A program made the translations under genes and the position numbers. A model generated the notes under the pieces. That model was not told where the DNA came from, did no database searches, and saw only the letters and a program-made list of their open reading frames with translations. A DNA stretch of 32,470 nt from Arthrobacter sp. (GTDB taxonomy: Bacteria; Actinomycetota; Actinomycetes; Actinomycetales; Micrococcaceae): positions 1 through 32,470 of the forward strand of contig JAODMS010000218.1 in NCBI GenBank assembly GCA_025464925.1, written 5' to 3'. Positions 7,174 to 15,498 of this stretch are shown here, piece after piece; positions within the stretch are counted from its first letter, which is position 1, and each line of letters begins with the position of its first letter.

Positions 7174-7806
7174 ATGCAACCTTATGGTCCGCTGCGCCTG
7201 CTCCGCTCTCTGATCCTTACCGGCGTCATAGTGGGACTGGCCGCCGGAGCTCACTTGGCCGGCGGCGGTAGTCTTCCCGCGCCGATTATCACCGTGGCCC
7301 TGACCGCACTTCTGCTGGTTCCAGTGATATGGCTGTCACGTCGTCAGTTCTCCTTCGCCATGCTGCTCGGCTTGCTCGGCACGGGCCAGCTGGTACTGCA
7401 CGAGGCATTCAGTACGCTGTCCGCGCGCGCTCTATGCCGGCCTCCCCTTGCCGGACCGGTCTCCCATCACACGGAGGCTGCAAGCCGCATCTGTCTTCCG
7501 GCCGATCCGGCAGGGATGAATACTCACGTGGGAGTCGGTGTAGATCCGCTGGCCATGCCGGCCGGCCATATGCTGGCTGTGCTTGCCACGGCCTGGTTCC
7601 TGCGCCAAGGCGAGGCCGCACTGTGGCAGCTCCTGGCCTGGCTCAGCCCTCTCGTAACCGTGCTGCGTCCGGTCGTGATCCTTGTTGCCGGTCCCAGGAC
7701 CTTTGCCCGCGAGCCGAATTCCATCCCTGCGCCCTGGCGTAATCTGCCTGTGAACAGCCGCCGGGGTCCGCCTGCCGCATCCCTCCTGCGTGCCATGCCC
7801 CGCTGA
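7174..7806 (+). CDS. Small membrane protein related to the upstream gene, copy B
   Basis: 210 residues from ATG 7174, preceded by AGGAGAGG; the open frame reaches back to 7129 without a ribosome site. Segments: about 8-29, 34-55, 58-83 and, after a loop, about 123-165. The third segment, 'LLGTGQLVLHEAFSTL', matches 'LSGLVQQILHLAFSLF' of the upstream protein. The loop here carries two cysteines, 'SHHTEAAS' and 'MNTHVGVGVDPLAMPAGHML'. The C-terminal 50 residues are proline- and arginine-rich with no counterpart in copy A. The pair followed by YcnI suggests a joint function at the membrane, most likely metal related. Which ion, and whether it transports or merely binds, cannot be told from the sequence. 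Confidence 0.75.
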   Translation: MQPYGPLRLLRSLILTGVIVGLAAGAHLAGGGSLPAPIITVALTALLLVPVIWLSRRQFSFAMLLGLLGTGQLVLHEAFSTLSARALCRPPLAGPVSHHTEAASRICLPADPAGMNTHVGVGVDPLAMPAGHMLAVLATAWFLRQGEAALWQLLAWLSPLVTVLRPVVILVAGPRTFAREPNSIPAPWRNLPVNSRRGPPAASLLRAMPR

Positions 7807-7916
7807 CCTCATCCCGAGGTTCGCAGGTTGGTGCGCGGGAAGCAACACTCCTCACACACCACCTGCGCGCTGTCCCGGGCACTGAATCCGGCGGCGCTTG
7901 CGAAAGGCACTTCACC

Positions 7917-8642
7917 ATGAACACCTCATCCCTCCGCACCCTCAAGACGACCGTGGTTCTCGCCGCCGCAACGGGCCTGATGACTTTCGGCGCCGGGGCC
8001 GCTTCCGCCCACGTCGGCGTGGATCCGGCGTCGACCTCCGAGGGCGGCTTCTCTCAGCTGACCTTCCGCGTTCCGAATGAATCCGCGACGGCCAAGACAT
8101 TCAAGCTCACCGTTACTCTGCCGACCGAAACGCCGTTCACATCCGTTTCGGTCAAGCCCCTGGACGGGTGGACGGCAGAGATCAAGGAGGCCGCTCTTCC
8201 GCAACCGGTAACGAGCGATGGGGCAACGATCACCAAGGCTGCTGCGTCCGTGGTCTGGACGGCGGACGCCGCCCACCAGATTTCCCAGCACGAGTACCAG
8301 ACGTTTTCTATTTCCGTGGGGCGGCTGCCCAAAGCCGGGACCACGGTCATGCTGCCTGCGGCCCAGGCCTACACGGACGGGACCGTCGTGAACTGGGACG
8401 AGGCTGGAATTGCAGGCCAGGAAGAGCCCAAGCACCCGGCACCTTCCTTCATCACCACCGCTCCGGCCGGTGAGCACGGCGCAGCCGCAACCGCAGAGAC
8501 CACTGCGGTTTCGGCTCCCTCCCCTGCCGCCGCCGACTCCACGCCCGCGGCGGTCGGGTGGACCGGCCTCGGCGCGGGTCTCCTCGGACTGGCCGCCGGA
8601 GTAACCGCCCTCGTGCGGACACGCAAGGTCAGAGAGAGCTAG
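7917..8642 (+). CDS. YcnI family (DUF1775) copper-binding membrane-anchored protein
   Basis: 241 residues. The signal peptide (basic start, hydrophobic core about 12-28) ends in ASA at 29-31, so that mature residue 1 is histidine 32 (HVGVDPAS). In characterised YcnI proteins this N-terminal histidine forms the 'monohistidine brace' that binds Cu(II). The beta-sandwich domain follows: 'GGFSQLTFRVPNESATAKTF', 'VSVKPLDGWTAEIKEAALPQ', 'ASVVWTADAA', 'FSISVGRLPKAG', 'VVNWDEAG' and the closing 'KHPAPSFI' motif. Then comes an alanine/threonine/proline linker (about 185-213) and one membrane helix (about 216-234) with a basic end, so the domain faces outward. No copC, copD/ycnJ or copper regulator lies next to it; two histidine-rich membrane proteins stand upstream instead. 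Confidence 0.93.
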   Translation: MNTSSLRTLKTTVVLAAATGLMTFGAGAASAHVGVDPASTSEGGFSQLTFRVPNESATAKTFKLTVTLPTETPFTSVSVKPLDGWTAEIKEAALPQPVTSDGATITKAAASVVWTADAAHQISQHEYQTFSISVGRLPKAGTTVMLPAAQAYTDGTVVNWDEAGIAGQEEPKHPAPSFITTAPAGEHGAAATAETTAVSAPSPAAADSTPAAVGWTGLGAGLLGLAAGVTALVRTRKVRES

Positions 8643-8749
8643 GCCCTGTACTGCATTTATTGCAGCATTGTGCTCCCGGCGTGGCGACTGCATCAGCAAC
8701 GCCGATGGCGGACCGCGATCCCTAATGGCGGCATGACGGTTTAACCGAA

Positions 8750-8790
8750 GCGCCTCCGCACCTGGTCCCTCTGACCGGGTGCGGAGGCGC
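8750..8790. terminator. Strong hairpin downstream of the YcnI gene
   Basis: GCGCCTCCGCACC (8750-8762) pairs perfectly with GGTGCGGAGGCGC (8778-8790). The loop itself contains GGTC...GACC, which can extend the stem past one mismatch. TTTG follows. It is a good candidate for an intrinsic terminator, although it lies 107 bases after the stop codon. Confidence 0.75.
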
Positions 8791-9122
8791 TTTGTCGCTC
8801 CGCTGCCTCTCCGCTGAAACGCGGGCACCTGATGACGCCCTCGTGCGGCGGCGTAGCCTATGGTCTCGCGATGATGCCCCGGCGCGGTGGAACCCGCGAG
8901 CGCTTGCCTGGACCTGCTTGGTCGGCTCTTGCCCTGACGGGGCAGTTGGGACGCAGATTTATCCGTGGGGACTACGACGCGAAGCCAGTGCCGTTGGGGG
9001 AGAGCCTTGGGACAGCGGAACGTTTGCCGGGTTGTTCCCGACATTGGCGCATAATCAAGGCTGTTCCTGCAGGAATCGAAACCCTAAGCTGTGCGTGACA
9101 CTCATCGACACTGGAGGTTCCC
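8791..9122. other. Intergenic region without a supported gene
   Basis: About 330 bases with overlapping open frames but no start signal or family. The only clear signal is GGAGG at 9114-9118, the ribosome site of the next gene. Confidence 0.5.
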
Positions 9123-9611
9123 ATGCATACGTCAGAAAAAACGGCCCGTGCGGCCGAAGCCCGTCATCTCCAAGAAAATCTCCGCACGCAGTTGGCTAAG
9201 GGGAGGGAGTGGGCCACACCCGGCATCGAAACTGCCCTACACCGGGCGCTAACCGGGATAGACAGCGGTATCGAGGCAGCATCCCCGCGGGTTCAAGCAA
9301 GTTTGCGCAGGATCGCGGACGAGCTGGCTGGTGGAGTGGAGGCTGTAACCCCCCGCCTCCACGACCGGATAGCGCTGATCAATCCCAAGGCCAATGCCCT
9401 CGCCGCAGCCCGCGCCGCAGAGGCGGCCGAGGCTATACGGAAATCACGGAATCGGAGGATTGCCGGCGTTGCGGCGGCAGCGGCGATTTGTGGCGTCGCG
9501 CTGTGGCGCGCTCTTCAGCCCGTGGGCGAACCGTCGACGGCGCTGCCGCCGGAGACAACGCCCGAGGACGACACCACCCCTGGCGAGCCTTCCGCCGCCA
9601 CTCCCGTGTAG
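9123..9611 (+). CDS. Single-pass membrane protein of unknown function
   Basis: 162 residues from ATG 9123, with GGAGG 4 bases upstream. The first 100 residues are predicted amphipathic helices with a repeating plan: 'WATPGIETALHRALTGIDSG', 'ASPRVQASLRRIADELAGGV' and 'VTPRLHDRIALINPKANALA' each start with an (A/V)(T/S)P turn. One membrane helix follows basic residues ('RKSRNRRIAGVAAAAAICGV', about 107-128), and the tail is threonine-, proline- and acid-rich and unstructured. By the positive-inside rule the helical part is cytoplasmic and the tail outside. Similar small proteins occur in Arthrobacter-like genomes as far as I recall, without an assigned role. It stands alone, followed by a convergent gene. 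Confidence 0.65.
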   Translation: MHTSEKTARAAEARHLQENLRTQLAKGREWATPGIETALHRALTGIDSGIEAASPRVQASLRRIADELAGGVEAVTPRLHDRIALINPKANALAAARAAEAAEAIRKSRNRRIAGVAAAAAICGVALWRALQPVGEPSTALPPETTPEDDTTPGEPSAATPV

Positions 9612-9882
9612 GCAACGCTTCTTCCCTGACGCCGCTAACCAGATCACAGCCGAAGAGGAAGAGGACGAAGCACCCGGCAACGGCTGACCGCTCACGATAC
9701 CTTTCGACGTGCCCTCAAAATGACGGCTGCGAGAGCGGGACGTCAGCGCGCGCAAATAGTTATGGCTTGTCCGAAGCGCCTTCTACGGGCGCCGTGAGGC
9801 GGGTCCATGGGGTGCGGCCTGGATCAGCTGACCAGTATGTGTCTCTGGATCTCGTTGACCCTGCGCAGCAGGCGGAAGGGGA
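9612..9882. other. Gap between convergent genes
   Basis: No gene is supported here. The frame continuing past 9611 in another phase runs to 9886 but has no start signal, and its composition is that of a shadow frame. Confidence 0.4.
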
Positions 9883-10224
9883 TTAGCCGTCCGTCGGCAC
9901 CGCTTCCCCTCCCAGGGCGAACCCAGCCAGGGCTGACTCAGGTACTCCTGCCGCCGCCGCGACCCTGTCCGTCGGCACGCCTGATGACAGGGCAGCAGCA
10001 AGCTGTACATCGCGCGCCGCTTTCGCCTGATCAAGGGCCCACTCTGCGGCCTCGACCTCGCCGACCCGGGTAACCACAGCGGCCAGCAGTTGCTCGTGCA
10101 CGGCCGGCAGGACAGCCGTCGCCGTTTGGGCCGGCGCGGACGCAGGTTCTGCTTCCCCGTAGACGGTCGAAGCAACCTGCGCGATGGACAGAGGAAGAGT
10201 ATTTGTAGTGGTGAACGGTTCCAC
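9883..10224 (-). CDS. Small hypothetical protein with a helix-turn-helix-like end
   Basis: 113 residues from a GTG at 10224, with AAAGG about 9 bases upstream and a TAATAG-like -10 further up. The N-terminal 30 residues are threonine/alanine-rich. The middle ('LPAVHEQLLAAVVTRVGEVE' and 'AAEWALDQAKAARDVQLAAA') forms one long amphipathic helix, possibly a coiled coil. The end, 'VPTDRVAAAAGVPESALAGF', has the spacing of a short helix-turn-helix. No family is recognised. The helical plan with a terminal DNA-binding-like motif suggests a small regulator, but that is weak inference. Codon use is like the neighbours. Confidence 0.5.
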   Translation of the reverse strand: MEPFTTTNTLPLSIAQVASTVYGEAEPASAPAQTATAVLPAVHEQLLAAVVTRVGEVEAAEWALDQAKAARDVQLAAALSSGVPTDRVAAAAGVPESALAGFALGGEAVPTDG

Positions 10225-10415
10225 GAAGGCTGCCTTTTCTATTATTGGAGCAATGTTCCCAGCCGCTGAGCGAAAGCAAGCCCTGGGGACGAGGAGAAAC
10301 CGAGCGGTCTGTCCGGTGCTTCAGACGATACACAGCAGTCGTGAGGATATGAAGTCTCGATGACAACACCCGCAGGCGCGACCGCCTCCTGAACCCTTCG
10401 GGCTGGAACGCCGCT

Positions 10416-11350
10416 TCAGCACGGAGCGCAGGGGCGGATCATGCCTTGATAGAGACGCCGGTAGCTGGACGGGGTGGTGGCGAGTTCCCGCATGAAGTGG
10501 AGCCTGACGTTGGCTGCCGTCCCAAGGCTACTGATGGATGCGATGGTTTCCACGGTCAGGTTGGTGGTTTCCAGAAGCCGGCACGCCCCGGCAATGCGCT
10601 GACTGGTGAGCCCGCGCAGCGGTGTCAGTCCCGCCTCTGCGAGGAATCTTCGTGCGAAGGTACTGGGTGCCCAGCCTGCGTGGGCGGCCATGTCCGCCAC
10701 CGTCAGCGGTTCGGCCAGGTTTTTTCTGGCCCAGTCCCACGTTTCCGCGAATTGGGTCAGCGGAGCGGCAATGGGGCGCTCAATGAACTGGGCTTGGCCC
10801 CCTCACGATGGGGTGCCACGACCATGCGCCGGGCAATACTGATGGCAGCCTCGGTTCCAAAGTCTTTCCGGACCAGGTGAAGGCATAGGTCGATGCCGGC
10901 GGCGACTCCAGCGCTGGTGCTGACGGCGCCCTCATCGACATACAAGACCTCGGGGTCGACGGTCACGGTTGGCTAGAGCGTTTGGAGATGCTCGGCGTTC
11001 CTCCAGTGGGTTGTTGCCCGCTTTCCGTCGAGGAGTCCTGCGGCGGCGAGGGCGAAGGCGCCCGTGCAGACAGAGACGACACGGGTTCCGTTGGCAGCCG
11101 CCTGGCGAAGCGCTTCGCATACTGCGGCCGGCGGATCATCGAGTGGGCTGAATCCCGGCACAACGACGGTGTCAGCTGTGGCCAGCGCCGCGAGTCCCTC
11201 TACGGCGTGAATGGAGTACCCCGAAGTGGTGGCGACCATTCCCGGCGTAGCCGCGCAGACGCGAAAGGAATACCTTTTCCGTTCATCCTCGTGGCCAAAC
11301 ACCTGGGCGGGAATGGCAAGGTCAAAGGCGACTAGGCGGTTTCTAACCAT
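10416..11350 (-). pseudogene. GlxA-like transcriptional regulator (DJ-1/PfpI domain plus AraC HTH), broken
   Basis: Three pieces read as one gene. 10973-11350 encodes the DJ-1/PfpI-like half ('FDLAIPAQVFGHEDE', 'TVVVPGFSPLDDPP', 'RVVSVCTGAFALAAAGLLDG', 'KRATTHWRNAEHLQTL') and ends at a TAG (10973-10975). In the same frame the protein then continues 'PTVTVDPEVLYVDEGAVSTS' and 'ISIARRMVVAPHREG'. After a run of five C on the plus strand (10798-10802) the frame shifts: one more C would restore 'HREGGQAQFIERPIAAPLTQ' and then the AraC domain 'LTVADMAAHAGWAPSTFARR' to the end. The total of 935 bases plus one makes exactly 312 codons. The N-terminus also lacks the first strand of the usual family start. 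Intact relatives sense small molecules or amides and activate nearby catabolic genes; this copy should be inactive. Confidence 0.85.
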
Positions 11351-11572
11351 CGTCGCAACAGGTTCGATTCGAAGATAACAGAATCTCTATTCAGGCATCG
11401 AAGGCTGCCGACCCGGCCCGAAAGCATTGGTGATTCGCCAGCGCACATGTTGCCTCCAAATCAGATGTTCTGACGACAGAGGGGTGTGCCGTATAGGTGT
11501 TACGGAAGGGCGCTTTGGGTGTGGTTCGCCGTGCTCGCTGTCGTGATATTTGCAGTGCTCAATGTCGCAGCA

Positions 11573-12478
11573 TCAGTGTCCGGTGCTGTGGTTTGTGGTT
11601 GCTGGGTCATTGGCTTTCAACCCGAGGCTGTGCGTGTTCGTCCAGTTCGCCAGCAGCTGCAGGCCGTCGTGGGACGGGGTACCTGGTTCCGCGGAAAACA
11701 CCAGCATTTGGAGGGTGCGGTCGGTGGCGAGGTCCAGGCCGAGGTAGTTCAGGTCGAGGTCGCCGACGACGGGGTGGTGGATGCTCTTGAGGCCGGTGCG
11801 GTGTTCGCGGACATCGTGCGCTCCCCAGAGCTTACGGAAGAGGTCGCTGCGGGTTGAGAGTTCCCCGACGAGGTCGCTGAGCTGGCGGTCGTAAGGGGAC
11901 CGGCCCGCTTCGATCCGGAGGAGCGCGACGATCTGTCGGGTGTTGGATTCCCAGTCCTGGTAGAACGTCTGTGCCTTCGCATTGAGGAACACGAAACGCG
12001 CGGCGTTCACCGGCTGCCGGGCGTCGTCGAACATCTCCGAGAACAGGGCCCTGCCCAGACGGTTGGTGGCGACTGCGTCAAGCCGGCCGTTCTGCACGAA
12101 CACCGGGACGGTCGACATTGCATCGATGGTCTGCTGCAGGCTGGAATTGATCTGCGTTTTGCGTGTCGGGCGCCTGCGCCCCGGGTGGGCTCCGGCGTTG
12201 GCTGAGCGGATGAGCTCGTAGAGATGCGAGCGTTCTGCCTCGTCCAGCTGGAGGGCCCGGCTGACCCCTTCGATTACGGCCTCCGACACTCCTTTGGCGT
12301 TGCCGCGTTCCAGGCGTTTGTAGTACTCGGAGCTCATGCCGGCCAGGAGGGCGACTTCTTCCCGCCGCAGGCCGGGAACGCGGCGTCGTCCGCCGTAGTC
12401 GGGCAGGCCGGCTTGTTCCAGGTCGAGCCTGGCCCGGCGCGAGATGAGGAACTTGCTGAGGTCGTCCTGGTTGTCCAT
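11573..12478 (-). CDS. XRE-family transcriptional regulator with MmyB-like ligand-binding domain
   Basis: 301 residues from ATG 12478. The N-terminal helix-turn-helix lies around residues 33-80 ('RVPGLRREEVALLAGMSSEY', 'YKRLERGNAKGVSEAVIEGV'). After a basic linker, residues about 110-280 form the MmyB-like PAS-related domain, with 'MSTVPVFVQNGRLDAVATNR', 'LGRALFSEMF' and 'NAARFVFLNAKAQTFYQDWE'. The strand 'VGDLDLNYLGLDLATDRTLQ' and 'LLANWTNTHS' close it. Regulators of this type are thought to bind fatty-acid-like ligands and commonly sit divergent from an SDR or other oxidoreductase they control, as here: the SDR gene begins 149 bases away on the other strand. No defect is seen. It is the one intact regulator in this decayed region. 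Confidence 0.93.
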   Translation of the reverse strand: MDNQDDLSKFLISRRARLDLEQAGLPDYGGRRRVPGLRREEVALLAGMSSEYYKRLERGNAKGVSEAVIEGVSRALQLDEAERSHLYELIRSANAGAHPGRRRPTRKTQINSSLQQTIDAMSTVPVFVQNGRLDAVATNRLGRALFSEMFDDARQPVNAARFVFLNAKAQTFYQDWESNTRQIVALLRIEAGRSPYDRQLSDLVGELSTRSDLFRKLWGAHDVREHRTGLKSIHHPVVGDLDLNYLGLDLATDRTLQMLVFSAEPGTPSHDGLQLLANWTNTHSLGLKANDPATTNHSTGH

Positions 12479-12504
12479 GGAATCGAAGAGTACTCCACCC
12501 CGCG

Positions 12505-12529
12505 CCCGTTAGCGGGTCCCTGCCAGGGA
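12505..12529. promoter_or_regulatory. Adjacent inverted repeats between the divergent regulator and SDR genes
   Basis: CCCG-TTAG-CGGG (12505-12516) is followed directly by TCCCTGCCAGGGA (12517-12529), a 6-base palindrome around one base. They lie in the 149-base divergent region, where an autoregulatory operator of the XRE regulator would be expected. A TTGACT at about 12571-12576 may be the -35 of the SDR gene. Confidence 0.4.
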
Positions 12530-12627
12530 ACCTCTAGGTAGGGTCTCGCTAGCCCCGACGCTGGGCGGTTGACTTGAAACATCAGCCGTCCCGAACGGGC
12601 CGGCCAGGACTTGAGAAAGGCATCATC

Positions 12628-13467
12628 ATGACCAACGTCTGGTTCATCACCGGAGCTGCCCGAGGCATGGGCGTCGACCTGGCCAAGGCCGCCCTCGACG
12701 CCGGCCACCGCGTCGTCGGCACAGCCCGCGACGCCGCCAAGGTCACCGCGGCTCTCGGCGAACACGAGAACCTTCTCGCCCTGTCTCTGGATATCACCGA
12801 TGCCGCAGCCTCGACCGCAGCCGCCGAAGCCGCCCTCGGACGCTTTGGACGTATTGACGTTCTCGTCAACAACGCCGGTAACTTTTACGCCGGGTTCTTC
12901 GAAGAGATCAGTGACGAGCAGTTCCGCAAGCAGATGGAGACCAACTTCTTCGGCCCGCTGAACGTCACCCGCGCAATCCTGCCGGCCATGCGTAAGCAGC
13001 GCAGCGGACACGTCATCACCATCACCTCCGCCGCGGGCATCATCGGCCAGGAGTTCTGCGCCGCCTACGCCGCATCGAAGTTCGCCCTCGAAGGCTGGAT
13101 GGAGTGCCTCCAATACGACGTCGCGCCCTACGGCATCCACACCACCATCGTCGAACCCGGCTTCTTCCGCACCGAACTCCTTGTGGAGGGTGCGTCCTCT
13201 ATTTGGCCCGAACTGTCGATCGATGACTACGCCGAGCGCACCGCCCAGACCATCGCCGCCTGGAAGAGCATGAACGGCCAGCAGGGCGGAGACCCCGCCA
13301 AGCTCGGCGCAGCCCTTGTCACGATCGCCGCCCTGGAGACCCCGCCGCTGCGCTTCGTCGCCGGAGCGGATGTCGTCACCGGCGTCGAGCAGAAGGCCCG
13401 GCTGCTCCTCGACCAGGTCGCCGCCCACCGCGACCTGTCCTCGTCCATGGCCATCGAAAACGCTTAG
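12628..13467 (+). CDS. Short-chain dehydrogenase/reductase (SDR)
   Basis: 279 residues from ATG 12628, with GAGAAAGG upstream; the open frame extends back to 12574 without a ribosome site. Classical SDR marks: 'VWFITGAARGMGVDLAKAAL' with the TGxxxGxG dinucleotide motif, 'DITDAAAS' adenine-ring aspartate, 'DVLVNNAGNF' (NNAG), catalytic serine in 'VITITSAAG' and the YxxxK pair in 'AAYAASKFALEGW', then 'VEPGFFRTEL'. The TGAARGMG turn followed by 'GTARD' suggests NADP(H) preference. It heads a gene run with a cyclophilin-like lipoprotein, a second SDR and an aldo/keto reductase, all in one direction, opposite the XRE regulator. Substrate unknown. This member is intact. Confidence 0.95.
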   Translation: MTNVWFITGAARGMGVDLAKAALDAGHRVVGTARDAAKVTAALGEHENLLALSLDITDAAASTAAAEAALGRFGRIDVLVNNAGNFYAGFFEEISDEQFRKQMETNFFGPLNVTRAILPAMRKQRSGHVITITSAAGIIGQEFCAAYAASKFALEGWMECLQYDVAPYGIHTTIVEPGFFRTELLVEGASSIWPELSIDDYAERTAQTIAAWKSMNGQQGGDPAKLGAALVTIAALETPPLRFVAGADVVTGVEQKARLLLDQVAAHRDLSSSMAIENA

Positions 13468-13470
13468 GAA

Positions 13471-13995
13471 ATGATGAAGAAATCTCTGTCCCTTATCGCC
13501 CTCGCCTCTACGGCCGCGATCGCCCTCGCAGCATGCTCCGCACCCGCGGCCCAGGACACCACAAGCACATCCCCGGCCGCGGCAACTGCCCCGTCCACCG
13601 CAACGACTACCGAGTCGTCGGCCCCGGCCGAGGCTTCCACGGACGGGACTCCGATCACCATCACCGCCGGCGATGTGGTCATGACTGCGACCCTCAATGA
13701 CACCCAGGTCGCCCAGGACTTCGCGGCCACGCTCCCGGTGACGCTGCCCTGGTTCCGCAATGCCGGCATCGAGTACATCAGCGGGCTCTCCGCCCCGATG
13801 ACGGAGACGGGTCCGTTCTACACGGACGTACAACCCGGAGACATCGTCTACTACAACCCGCTCGACAGCATCACCATCATCTACGAGGAGACCAGCTCCG
13901 TCCCCACCCTGACGAAGATGGGTGAGATCACCTCGGACCTGAGCGTTTTCGACAACCTCCCCGACAACGTAGACATGCGCATCGAGCGCGGCTAA
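13471..13995 (+). CDS. Lipoprotein with cyclophilin-like domain
   Basis: 174 residues from ATG 13471 (ATG 13474 is as likely), three bases after the SDR stop codon, so translation is probably coupled. The signal sequence ends in LAAC, so cysteine 21 would be lipid-modified and the protein anchored outside the membrane. A threonine/serine/alanine linker runs to about residue 58. From there the sequence 'PITITAGDVVMTATLNDTQV', 'AQDFAATLPVTLPW', 'GDIVYYNPLDSITIIYEE' and 'LTKMGEITSDLSVF' is that of the cyclophilin-like fold proteins found beside SDR and aldo/keto reductase genes. Ligand and function are unknown; isomerase active-site residues are not evident. Confidence 0.85.
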   Translation: MMKKSLSLIALASTAAIALAACSAPAAQDTTSTSPAAATAPSTATTTESSAPAEASTDGTPITITAGDVVMTATLNDTQVAQDFAATLPVTLPWFRNAGIEYISGLSAPMTETGPFYTDVQPGDIVYYNPLDSITIIYEETSSVPTLTKMGEITSDLSVFDNLPDNVDMRIERG

Positions 13996-14044
13996 CACTC
14001 CGCCCCACCCGGTTCGCACACCAAGGAGCAAGGACATCCCACTC

Positions 14045-14802
14045 GTGAATTCACAGCTGGCCGGAACCATCGCCATCGTCACAGGCGCCAGCAGCGGCAT
14101 CGGAGCGGCGACCGCCCGCAGCCTCGCCGGGCACGGCGCATCCGTCGCCGTCGTCGCCCGCCGCAAAGACCGGCTCGACACGCTGGTGTCCGGCATCGAA
14201 GCCGCCGGCGGCACCGCTTGGCTGTCGAAGCAGACATCACCGACCGCACCCAGGCCGAGCGGGCGGTAGCGACCGTTGTCGATCACTTCGGACGGCTCGA
14301 CATCCTGATCAACAACGCCGGCCTCATGCTCCTTGGTCCAATCGTTGGTGCCGACATTGGGGAATGGGAGCGGATGATCTCCGTCAATCAGAACGGCTTG
14401 CTCTACATGACTAATGCGGCACTGCCGCACCTGCTCGCGGCGAAGGACGGGCTGCGGGAAGTGGCCAACATTGTGAACATCTCCTCGATCGCAGGGCGGC
14501 AGGCGTGGGCGAACTTCGGCGTCTACAACATGACCAAGTTCGGCGTGAACGGTTTCACCGAGGCCTTGCGCCAAGAGGTCACCCAGAAACACGTCCGCGT
14601 CGGTGTGCTCGAGCCCGGGGCGGTCGACACCGAGCTCGTCTCACACAACAGCGAGACGGTCCGGAACGAGCCCGCCGCCTCGGACGCCATCCCCGAGCCG
14701 CTGCAGCCGGAGGACATTGCCGACAGCATCGCCTTCATGGTCACCCGCCCCCGCCGGTCCTCCATTGCGGAACTGTGGGCCATGCCCACCTCCCAGGCCT
14801 AG
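14045..14802 (+). pseudogene. Second SDR, interrupted by a single-base deletion
   Basis: GTG 14045 (AAGGAG/AAGGA upstream) opens 'TIAIVTGASSGIGAATARSL' and 'SVAVVARRKDRLD'. After the codons for GGTA the frame shifts at about 14217/14218. In the new frame it continues LAVEADITDRTQAE, 'LDILINNAGLMLLGP', 'NIVNISSIAGRQ', the 'YNMTK' pair and 'VGVLEPGAVDTEL'. Restoring one base (GC[N]TTGGCT) gives a normal 252-residue SDR. The 758 bases plus one divide exactly by three. Everything else, including the NNAG and YxxxK motifs, is preserved, so the loss is recent or a sequencing error. The downstream half could not be read without an internal start. Confidence 0.85.
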
Positions 14803-14898
14803 CCCCCGCTGCCAACACGCTCCCCACGCAGCGAACGTCACGACGAGGCCCATGCCTCCATGGACGACTAAACGCCGACCACAACCGAAAGACAGGCA

Positions 14899-15190
14899 AT
14901 GGAATACACGAAACTCGGGTCCTCAGGGCTCACTGTCAGCCGAATCGCCCTAGGCACGATGGGCTTCGGCGACGGCACCGTCCCGTTCTGGAGCTGGGCC
15001 CTCCCGTGGGAGGACGCGAAGCCGTTCTTCACGCAGGCTCTCGATCTCGGCATCAACTTCTGGGACACCGCTAACGTCTACAGTGCCGGATCCTCCGAAG
15101 AGATCGTCGGTAAAGCCCTCACGGAGACCCGCCGCGACGACATCGTCCTGGCCACCAAGGTCCACCAGACCGTCGGAGAGGGCCCCGGCG
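14899..15190 (+). pseudogene. Aldo/keto reductase, N-terminal fragment
   Basis: From ATG 14899 the protein reads MEYTKLGSSGLTVSRIALGT, then 'ALDLGINFWDTANVYSAGSS' with the catalytic aspartate and tyrosine (D-x4-Y), 'EEIVGKAL' and 'DDIVLATKVH' with the catalytic lysine, and stops resembling the family after 'GEGPGGSG'. Only about 97 of the usual 320-330 residues remain. Beyond about 15190 the frame is nonsense up to 15309, while another frame carries the tail of a different enzyme. The catalytic histidine and the NADPH-binding C-terminal part are gone, so the product cannot be active. Confidence 0.85.
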
Positions 15191-15419
15191 GATCAGGGAA
15201 GCTCTCAGGGGCGTCCACTATCCCGATGAGCTGCCCGTTCTTGCCTTCATCCCAGACGACGGATCACCTGCGACATCCGCCAAAGCAGGTGCGGTGCCAA
15301 ATCAGCTGAAAAACGTCAAACGCCACGAAATCGTCACGCTCGAAGGCGGACACTTCCTGCACTGGACTCAGGCCAAACCCATGGCGGAAATAATCGCAAC
15401 GTTCCTCACCAACCAGTAA
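15189..15419 (+). pseudogene. Alpha/beta hydrolase, C-terminal fragment
   Basis: In the frame of 15189 the DNA encodes 76 residues: 'ALRGVHYPDELPVLAFIPDD', 'AVPNQLKNVKRHEIVTLEGG' and 'HFLHWTQAKPMAEIIATFLT'. It contains the late catalytic aspartate region and the GGH histidine of an alpha/beta hydrolase, ending in TAA 15417-15419. The nucleophile elbow and all earlier parts are missing. The fragment joins straight onto the truncated aldo/keto reductase, out of frame, which marks a deletion or recombination join rather than a natural fusion. Confidence 0.8.
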
Positions 15420-15498
15420 GAACACGAACGGCCGAGGTTGTCCGGCCCGATTAGGAAGCAGGAATTTCTTCCGGGTCTCTTTCCTTGAGTCCCTGGAT

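Noticed and set aside
12334..14592. Minus-strand open frame of 752 codons
   Set aside because: It runs antisense across the SDR, lipoprotein and second SDR genes, has a glycine/valine/aspartate-rich composition typical of the complement of GC-rich genes, and shows no family motif.
15190..15309. Continuation of the aldo/keto reductase frame to 15309
   Set aside because: The sequence after the join has no aldo/keto reductase similarity, while the hydrolase tail is clear in another frame.
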